A DNA stretch of 52,144 nt, taken from contig PDIP01000017.1 of the NCBI GenBank assembly GCA_002811645.1, positions 174,747 through 226,890 of the forward strand. The letters run 5' to 3'. This DNA comes from Corallochytrium limacisporum. Its lineage: Eukaryota; Opisthokonta. Under the pieces are notes generated by a model, which was given only the letters and a program-made list of their open reading frames with translations, searched no databases and had not been told where the DNA came from. Shown here piece by piece: positions 45,123-52,144 of the stretch; the first letter of the stretch is position 1, and every line of letters starts with the position of its first letter. The position numbers were made by a program, and so were the translations under genes.

Positions 45123-48100
45123 TCAAGCCTTAGTGGGCATGCAGCTCTGTCCGACACTTTCGAACAGTTTCTCCAGCTCCGGAGCAATCTTGACGAAGGA
45201 ATGCTCCCAGAAACGGTACCGCGGATTCTTGATCAATTCAATGAATGTGATGAGAATACCCCACGGGTGAGGGCGGTTAACAATCAGGCGCTCCAGAAGA
45301 ATCCGGGTGATCTGTTCACGAATAATCATGGGTTCTGAATCTGAGAACAGATACAGCAAGATGCAGCTGAAATAGTGCGTGTGACTGTTTGGATAGCGTA
45401 GCTGGTTCGTCATCGCATTCAAGAAGTGATAGCGACCCTCAGCATCAAGATCGTGAACCAGATGTTTGAAAATATCCATGGCAGTCGTGTTGGTCAAAGG
45501 CTGACCCTTCATGTTAGCAATACCCGACATTCCTACATGAAGCACCAAAGAGTTAATCAACGGCACATCATACTTTGTGCCACGGTTGATTGCCTCATTG
45601 GTGTCCTGGAGCAGCAGCTGTGACTTGAGGCTGCCCAGGAACGTTGACGGTTGACGATCACGGAGGTAAGAATCAAGATCTGGCTTCAGTCCACTATTCT
45701 GCAGGATCATCGGATTCTTGCCCAGGATACGCGGTGCCTGCTGGATCTCAGGCAGCAGATCAACCTTCAAATTCTGGCCAAATGGATCGGGTAGACGCAT
45801 GTTCCGCGGGAATGCAGACAGGATCAGATTGCGCAACTGAATACACGTCTGAGGAATAACGTCGCAGAGACTGAAGTGGTAGTCGCACAAAAACTCAGGG
45901 AAGTCGTGCAACAGCACCAACAGAACACGCACAGTACCCTTATACAATTTTCGAGTTGCCCGATTCATGTCTGCGCGGCGCAGGAAAGGTCCCAAGAACG
46001 TGAACAGGTCAATAAGATGCGTATGGAACAAGGGCCAACCTTTCTGCGACTTAATCAACAGCAACTTCACCATGAATGTTCTCTGGGAGATGAGGTCTAG
46101 CCAAGCAAAGGCAAAGCCAGGCATATGCTGCGGTGCGAGAACTCGATGGAAGACGATACTGAAGAGATTCAGCGCCTGGAAGTTGATGGCTTCTAGAACC
46201 GCATCAGCGGCGTTCAGCTCCTTTACCAGACTCCTCAGAATGCGATAGTACGGCTTCTGGTTAAAGTTAACCTCTCGCTTCTTGACATCCTGTGTGATGA
46301 CGCTCACTAACGATTGCAGGGCTTGGGCAACAGTCTTGATCTTGATGTTTTGGTTGCCCATGTTGCTGTTGTCACCGAGGAAGCGGACCAGAAGGACGAC
46401 CATCTTGGACCACGCATCGACAACGCTATAGCGCATCTCGGTGGAGGGGATGCCAGCGTTGTTCTGTCGGGTCGAGCCATACATAATTGTGTAGTACGCC
46501 TCGACAGCAATCTCACAAGTCACCCGGAAGTAGTGAGCATCAATGCCTTCAGCACCAAGCAATCCCTTCTGTTGCAGGTTCTTTGTCAGGATAGCATACG
46601 CCCTCTCACCAATGACAGCATGGTTAAGGAACTCGTTGAAGATTTCCTTGCAGTTCTTTGCCTTGACTGCATCAATAGTGTCCATGTTCGGATTCGTGAT
46701 CTCAATTTCGAGCTGACGCTGCTCACGATTCAATGTGTTCAAAAAGCTGTGAAGTCCCGGGGCCTGCTTTGCTGTAGTCTTTGCTGCCAGATTGTCCAAA
46801 ATCTGTAGCGTGTTGAGGAAATCAGCGGCAGTAAGATGTGTGATCTTCTCTTCCAGTAAGCAAGCTGTGATAAGGTTCATTGCATATTGCAGAGCCTTTG
46901 CATTTCGGCCACCGTCTAACTCATCGGCAAGCCGACTGTCCACTTCGGGAGTGTTAACAATCACATACTTGATCAGGAACGACATCGCCTCGAAGGGGAA
47001 ATTAGGCACCCCATCTCCAATGACCCAGTAAGTGACATCCCGGGCCACGCGTTTGTGCTTATCGCGCAGTTTGCGCAGGATGGCAGCGTAGAATTCACGT
47101 TCAACATCTGATCCAGACTTGTATAACAATTTCAAGATCTCCTGAGCGAAGGTGTATCCCATGGTGTCATCCATGTGTCCCATGATATAGCTCAACTGTT
47201 GGAACAGGGTCTGAATCTCAGCGTTGGGTTGCGATAAGCTTTGAACCATTGGAAGGAGCTTCTGGGCCTCCGTAAAGAACATGTTAATGGCATTGAAAAC
47301 CTGTTCAGGGTACGGAGAGCCTGCGACCTCTTGTCCGCCGGTTGGCTGTTGTCCCTGTGGTGCACTAGACTGCTGCACAGCTTGAGCACTCGGCTGCCCG
47401 TGCGACTGACTGCCCATGATACCCTGCGGCCCAGTACCCATGCCAGCGGCACCAATCTGTGTAGGAGATCCGTTCGCAGAATAGTTCGCAGACATGCCAA
47501 TCTTGGACTCATCAAAAGCAGCTTCAGCAGTAGCTCCTCCAAGAACGTCATAGACCCGCATTTGTTCCGGTCCAATACTCTGCTTGTACTGCCTGAGTAT
47601 CGGCGGTAGGCTGTAGGTCGGGTTCTGCATATACCTTTGCCCTCGCTCACGGTAGCGAATGCGGATCTCATACTCCTGCGCTAACTTCTCGTCCACATCG
47701 GCGAGAGTACGCTCAATTGCTGCCTGCTCCAGAATGGAAGTAGCCAAAGTAACATTCTCATCAGCGACTACGTTCGCAGCATTTTCAACAACAGCTTGGA
47801 CCTCAGGACCAATCTGTTGCGCAATGTTTCCGTTCAACAGTTGATCAAGAACAGAGTGCTTCAAGTTGTTGGCAATGGCATTGCGCACGAAATCACGGGC
47901 AGTCGCAGAAATCCAGTTGCTGGAAAGGTACACAGCAGCATGATGAGCAGCCTTTGCCAGTTTTGTCTCATCTCCGTCCATCATGAAATCCTTGACCACG
48001 AGCTCGTACACGGTGACACTTACAATGGTTGATGTGCGTTGCAACAATCCGCTCTGTTCACTCACAGCCTGTTCAATTGCAGGGGCAACAAAATTGCGCA

Positions 48101-51100
48101 GATTCGGATATTGCTGGAAGAGCACTAAAGAGGATGGAATCACAGGACCCCTGGCGACATTCTGTTGCTCGGTCGTTGCTTCCGCGGCAGGTCCATGAAG
48201 AATGGTCTTCGGCACCTGTTTGCCAAGCAAATTACCGGGTAAAATCTCGTCCAAGTTCACAGCAATGTTCTTGCACATGACCTCTATCTCAAACTTGAGC
48301 GTCATCTTAATCCCAGTGTTGTGGAGATCCTTCAGAACTCGCAGAATGCTATTGATATAAGGGCTGCGATCAGTGAAAATCCGAGACTCTCGGCATCCTT
48401 CGAGAACCTTACACACCAGCGGCACAACAAAGATTAGCGGAGACTTTGCACCGTCCTCCTTTCCAGCCTGTCTGGCCATATTGTAAGCATCTAGCATAAG
48501 GTCCTTGAGAGACAGATCCTTGTGGAAGATAGGCTTGTTCCTCCGGAGAGTGATCAAACCGAGCCACATACCAAGATTCTTCAAAATGGTCCGCTCACTG
48601 GATTTTTCGATAATTGCATCAGATAGCATCATGATCTTCACGTACTTGATGGTGCTTTCGTACAGCTTCTTCCACAGCTCCTCTTCGTCCCACTCCTCCA
48701 AGAATTGAATGAATTGAGGGTGGAAGTTTGGTTCAAGGCAAGCCCGTTTGATCACCAGATACTGTGCAAACCATGGCAGGTACTGCGGAGTGATCAATTT
48801 CTTCGCTTCTGCCACTTTATCTTGCATGTTGATCTCTGAAAGATTGTTGAAGACAAAACGAATCTGCTCCTCGAGCTCCTCGTCAGGAACGTAGTTCTGT
48901 GACAATTCAGCAGCCGCGATAAGGGAACTGTTGGTGGCACCAGAAAGTCCCACGCGTCCAGTGCCACTTGACTGAGGACTCTCGCCTCGCGCCGCAGCTT
49001 GCAGTGTACGCTGCTTGGCTTGCGGCATCTGACTAAATCCTTTGGTTGAGCAGATGCGTTGGGCAAAAGACTGCATTTCTGGCAGCCTGTCCTTGAATCG
49101 TTCAATGGCAAGGTCGGCAAAGGCAACCAGTTTCGGGAACCCAGACTCCATGCATTTTTCCAGATACGGAAGTGCAAACTGGAGCATGGTACGTCCAAAC
49201 AGGCCAGCATTGATAAGACCACCAAAAACTTCCGCAGTTATCATTAGCTGCTTTTCAGGATAGTCGTTGAAATATTTGGACTCGTCAAAGAGGTTGTGGA
49301 CTAGACACATAAATACCTGGTTACGGTTCGGATCCGCCTTTAGGTCTGCTGCTGTGCTGATGAAATCCTGCACACTCAGCTTCTGGTTGAAGAGACTCTC
49401 AAACATGGAATGTGTTTCCTTCTCGACATCGTCAGGGAACTGACCGCCCTGGAGAGATCCATCGTCCGTGGATGCCCTTGGATGCATACTCTGCACAATG
49501 TTGGCCAACTGAGGCATTAGTTTAGCAAGGTTGACAAACGTCTCCCTGATCTTGGTGACCTGTGACTGGTTGCAGGATGGGGCCGCTGACTTCAAATTCT
49601 CTATGATGATGGACGCTGCATCGACCGGAAGCTTTTGTTGATTAGCCTTTGAAGTCGCAAATCTCAAGAGGACCGTCACAAAATCATTGATACTTCCGTC
49701 TTCGACAGCCAAATTCTTACGACTACTTAACCACTGTTGGAAATACCGCATATCTCCTTGTCCTCTGAGCAAAGCGAGGTCAAACACCATCGGATATGCA
49801 GAAAGTGAGAGTAGGCGATCCGTTGCCTTCAATTCACCTGCGAGCTGCATAACCCTTTGAGCTTTGTTGGTGTCGTCACTCTCATTGTAATACCGAACCA
49901 TGCTCAGCAACACCATCGGCTGCTTCTTCTCCCAAAGCATCCGCCAAAGTGCCATAGCACTTGTGTGATGGTGGATGAAGTGGCGAATGAGTACCTGCCA
50001 GATTTCGTCATATGTTTTCGGAGAGATGGTTGGGTCACTCATTCCCATGCCAATGAGCAGCGCTTCAGGACTTGTGTCCAGAGCTTCCAACAAAATCTGT
50101 CTCACCGCAATGTCGCTACCACGGCGGGCCAATGTCAGGAACCGCTCAATTAGATCCTTTGATATCCAATTCGGCCCTCCCGGGAACAGACGCTGTAGTT
50201 GTTCTTCGTTTAGGTCCAAGTCCTTCGTCACACGCGGTTGCTTGCTCTGCGCCAGGGGTCTAAGGATTGCGATCTGAGAATCACGGAGCTTCCACTCGCC
50301 AAGCAGAAGTCCCAATGGCAGACTCTGTGCTCCAGTAGCGAGCTGGTAGATATGTTCAATGATCCGAAATCCCTCATCACCATTCACTACTAGATCCGGA
50401 TAGTCCAACGCTTTGATCACTTGGTTCCAATTCATTTGTGGCGCAGCTCTGTTGATCCCATGTGTGAATACATCGAGATCCCATGCGGCTGGCTGTGTGT
50501 TCACGGTCTCCGCGGACCCACTCGCATCGCCCCCATTTTGCATGCCAGGCTGCCAAGAAATACTGTTCGGAACCCCATCTGGGTATTTGGCCATCACACC
50601 CAGAGCATGTGCTACAGCGGTTGCACTGAAAGGCTTCACCTCATCTAGGAATTGGTCAAAGACTTCCGGTGAGCTCATCACAGATGCTCCAGTATCCTTC
50701 AATACTTCTCCAAACATGGACCGCTGTGTTCCCTCAGACAAACTCATTTCTTTAAAATCCATCGATAGAGTCTTGTTCGGTGGTTGATTCATAAGGTGCT
50801 GTACGTACCACAGTGGCTGCCTGTCTTGAGAGGCGCTTGTATCGTAGTAGAATGCTATCAATTGAGTCCACTTCTCCGAGTCCAATCCAAACGTACTCCA
50901 CAACCGATGTAAAAGAACCAACACTTGTTCCAAAATACGATTGTCTACCCGTTCGTTTCCTCTGTCCTCAGGAATGAGGGAATCGTGCATTAACTTCTGC
51001 ACCTGAACCCTTGCTGCCTGGGCTAATTTTACGCTTGCAGACTCACAACAAACTAAAGCAATTAAAAGTGAAATTTCAAATGGATATTTTTGTCTTTCAC

Positions 51101-51446
51101 CAACCCCTACGAATGCGTCGGCTGCCCCGCGAGCACCAGAAGCTGTGTACCGTTCACCAGCTCTGCCAATACTAGATGTTGTCGCCCCTGGCGCCAATGC
51201 ACAGCCTTTTATTGTCTCTAGTAGCGCGTGACGATATGATTCCTGTCCTCGATCGCTCTCTAAGAGTACTGAAACTAGCCCATAAATTGCTTCTTCGTAT
51301 ACGCGTTCGTAGCTGGACTGTGCTAATGCATGCAATTCGGATATGGAGTTCTGAAACTCTGCCGACGTTGAATCGTTTGGCAACTGTGACACAATGAGCT
51401 CGACTTGCGATGATACTACCGCCCGAGGGTCGAGAACCCGTGTCAT
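45123..51446 (-). CDS. CCR4-NOT complex scaffold subunit NOT1
   Basis: A single 2107-residue exon from ATG 51446. NOT1 holds the deadenylases CAF1/CCR4 and the NOT2/3/5 and CAF40 modules, controlling mRNA decay and translation. Reading from the N-terminus: HEAT-type helices; the MIF4G CAF1-binding domain (about 880-1070, LPWFAQYLVIKRACLEPNF ... LGMWLGLITLRRNKPI); the DUF3819/CAF40-binding domain (about 1105-1260, FVAPAIEQAVSE); a Gln/Gly/Ser/Pro-rich linker (about 1335-1378); and the NOT1 superfamily C-terminus (about 1580-2107, ending HPWGILITFIELIKNPRYRF then WEHSFVKIAPE). Length equals yeast NOT1 (about 2100) and is shorter than human CNOT1 (2376). Codon use and absence of introns match the neighbours. 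No breaks were seen. Confidence 0.97.
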   Translation of the reverse strand: MTRVLDPRAVVSSQVELIVSQLPNDSTSAEFQNSISELHALAQSSYERVYEEAIYGLVSVLLESDRGQESYRHALLETIKGCALAPGATTSSIGRAGERYTASGARGAADAFVGVGERQKYPFEISLLIALVCCESASVKLAQAARVQVQKLMHDSLIPEDRGNERVDNRILEQVLVLLHRLWSTFGLDSEKWTQLIAFYYDTSASQDRQPLWYVQHLMNQPPNKTLSMDFKEMSLSEGTQRSMFGEVLKDTGASVMSSPEVFDQFLDEVKPFSATAVAHALGVMAKYPDGVPNSISWQPGMQNGGDASGSAETVNTQPAAWDLDVFTHGINRAAPQMNWNQVIKALDYPDLVVNGDEGFRIIEHIYQLATGAQSLPLGLLLGEWKLRDSQIAILRPLAQSKQPRVTKDLDLNEEQLQRLFPGGPNWISKDLIERFLTLARRGSDIAVRQILLEALDTSPEALLIGMGMSDPTISPKTYDEIWQVLIRHFIHHHTSAMALWRMLWEKKQPMVLLSMVRYYNESDDTNKAQRVMQLAGELKATDRLLSLSAYPMVFDLALLRGQGDMRYFQQWLSSRKNLAVEDGSINDFVTVLLRFATSKANQQKLPVDAASIIIENLKSAAPSCNQSQVTKIRETFVNLAKLMPQLANIVQSMHPRASTDDGSLQGGQFPDDVEKETHSMFESLFNQKLSVQDFISTAADLKADPNRNQVFMCLVHNLFDESKYFNDYPEKQLMITAEVFGGLINAGLFGRTMLQFALPYLEKCMESGFPKLVAFADLAIERFKDRLPEMQSFAQRICSTKGFSQMPQAKQRTLQAAARGESPQSSGTGRVGLSGATNSSLIAAAELSQNYVPDEELEEQIRFVFNNLSEINMQDKVAEAKKLITPQYLPWFAQYLVIKRACLEPNFHPQFIQFLEEWDEEELWKKLYESTIKYVKIMMLSDAIIEKSSERTILKNLGMWLGLITLRRNKPIFHKDLSLKDLMLDAYNMARQAGKEDGAKSPLIFVVPLVCKVLEGCRESRIFTDRSPYINSILRVLKDLHNTGIKMTLKFEIEVMCKNIAVNLDEILPGNLLGKQVPKTILHGPAAEATTEQQNVARGPVIPSSLVLFQQYPNLRNFVAPAIEQAVSEQSGLLQRTSTIVSVTVYELVVKDFMMDGDETKLAKAAHHAAVYLSSNWISATARDFVRNAIANNLKHSVLDQLLNGNIAQQIGPEVQAVVENAANVVADENVTLATSILEQAAIERTLADVDEKLAQEYEIRIRYRERGQRYMQNPTYSLPPILRQYKQSIGPEQMRVYDVLGGATAEAAFDESKIGMSANYSANGSPTQIGAAGMGTGPQGIMGSQSHGQPSAQAVQQSSAPQGQQPTGGQEVAGSPYPEQVFNAINMFFTEAQKLLPMVQSLSQPNAEIQTLFQQLSYIMGHMDDTMGYTFAQEILKLLYKSGSDVEREFYAAILRKLRDKHKRVARDVTYWVIGDGVPNFPFEAMSFLIKYVIVNTPEVDSRLADELDGGRNAKALQYAMNLITACLLEEKITHLTAADFLNTLQILDNLAAKTTAKQAPGLHSFLNTLNREQRQLEIEITNPNMDTIDAVKAKNCKEIFNEFLNHAVIGERAYAILTKNLQQKGLLGAEGIDAHYFRVTCEIAVEAYYTIMYGSTRQNNAGIPSTEMRYSVVDAWSKMVVLLVRFLGDNSNMGNQNIKIKTVAQALQSLVSVITQDVKKREVNFNQKPYYRILRSLVKELNAADAVLEAINFQALNLFSIVFHRVLAPQHMPGFAFAWLDLISQRTFMVKLLLIKSQKGWPLFHTHLIDLFTFLGPFLRRADMNRATRKLYKGTVRVLLVLLHDFPEFLCDYHFSLCDVIPQTCIQLRNLILSAFPRNMRLPDPFGQNLKVDLLPEIQQAPRILGKNPMILQNSGLKPDLDSYLRDRQPSTFLGSLKSQLLLQDTNEAINRGTKYDVPLINSLVLHVGMSGIANMKGQPLTNTTAMDIFKHLVHDLDAEGRYHFLNAMTNQLRYPNSHTHYFSCILLYLFSDSEPMIIREQITRILLERLIVNRPHPWGILITFIELIKNPRYRFWEHSFVKIAPELEKLFESVGQSCMPTKA

Positions 51447-52144
51447 TATGCCATATAGCTAAATATGTGCTGTGAATAATGTACAAATTCCTACATATTG
51501 CACAAATTGTATGTGACTTATTGAAAGCGCCCTCCGCGTGATCTAGTAAGAGATCCATGTCTGAAATAGTCACAAGACCTGGCCAATGGTCCATTGCATT
51601 ATAGTGGCCAATGCGAGGGACACTATCCCATATGGAGAGATCGTGAGACCTCTGTTATGCGTCCGGAGCTCCCATACGTGCATAGTCGCGCATATGATGG
51701 CGCTCTTTTTGCCTTTTCCGAAAACGCTCAGCTCTTCTCTGCACAAAATAACGATCATCTCATTCCGTGCGGCCCCCAAAAAAACATGAATACTTTCGCT
51801 CCCTTTTCTTATCTGCACCCGGGAACGGAGGGTTCAAAAAGGCCACAGGACCATACTGCAGAAATTGCGGTGGGGAGAAAGGAAACAGATTTTCGTGAGG
51901 CCTTCTATACGCAGCGAATGGGTGAAGCGCAGTACATTCAGTATGCACAGCGCCGTCCTCACCCACATGAGGCAGTTGTGGCTCTCGCTGTCTCGGGTCC
52001 GCACCCCCTTCATTGAGTACTGCGACGTGCCCACCCTTTCCGGTACAGTGTACTCTTTGGCGCTCTGGCTTTTTGGTCCTCGCGAGCCATTACGCAGGAC
52101 CCAGCAGTCAGGAACGCCAGCCGAAAAAAAGAGTAAACACTGAC
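51447..52144. other. right-edge gap upstream of NOT1
   Basis: Promoter of NOT1 and possibly the start of a plus-strand gene. A frame ending TGA at 52141-52143 from ATG 51970 (58 codons, basic end) has no recognised family. One perfect E2F-type site TTTGGCGC lies at 52056-52063. Confidence 0.4.

Noticed and set aside
51594-52016. 140-codon plus ORF at the right edge
   Set aside because: No family resemblance and strong overlap with minus frames; likely NOT1 promoter sequence.

Overview
This is a compact, gene-dense, intron-poor eukaryotic nuclear contig. I recognise 20 protein-coding genes and one probable broken gene, and I see no rRNA, tRNA, CRISPR array or mobile element. Three nuclear introns can be modelled. 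All have GTAAGT donors and two carry an exact yeast-type TACTAAC branch point. The gene set points to a unicellular opisthokont close to the animal/fungal split. Animal-side traits are an MST/Hippo kinase with a SARAH tail, a four-domain Nav-type channel with a D/E/E/A filter, an atypical E2F with two DNA-binding domains, a CCDC112-like centriolar protein and an ABHD18 hydrolase. Traits lost in animals are riboflavin synthesis (DHBP synthase), yeast/E. coli-type PRPP amidotransferase and a plant-like membrane-anchored GT8 protein. An intron-poor holozoan such as a Corallochytrium-like organism would fit, but the taxon is inference only.

Layout. 1-2.1 kb: gene-free, with poly-C tracts and a CA microsatellite. 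2.1-7 kb: RIB3, a divergent tandem AAA+ protein, a mitochondrial-type TRM61 (one intron), a broken ORF on the minus strand, and a small spliced V-ATPase subunit e gene that no single ORF shows. 7.5-16.2 kb: XPF/ERCC4, ABHD18, Hippo kinase, a small spliced RAB5IF/OPTI-like gene, and GET4. 16.8-24.5 kb: ZNF598/Hel2, ribosomal protein eL43, CCDC112-like, a SANT-domain protein, and RPB8. 26.7-30.5 kb: GT8 membrane protein and atypical E2F. 30.5-33.8 kb: gene-free, with a dense cluster of perfect E2F sites. 33.8-39.2 kb: the Nav-type channel. 40.9-43.75 kb: a CaMK-type kinase interrupted by one in-frame TGA, and PRPP amidotransferase. 45.1-51.4 kb: NOT1, scaffold of CCR4-NOT.

Most genes are housekeeping and unrelated to each other. 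Small themes are ER membrane-protein biogenesis (GET4 beside a RAB5IF-like gene), translation and mRNA quality control (ZNF598, eL43, NOT1) and signalling/cell cycle (Hippo, E2F, CaMK, Nav). Neighbouring genes are often convergent with 65-200 bp between stop codons, and TRM61 and the AAA+ gene share a 76-bp divergent promoter. The observations most worth following are the 13-copy Gly-Thr-Met docking array in the Hippo kinase, the E2F-site cluster beside the E2F gene, the in-frame TGA in the kinase, and the D/E/E/A channel that lacks the IFM inactivation motif.
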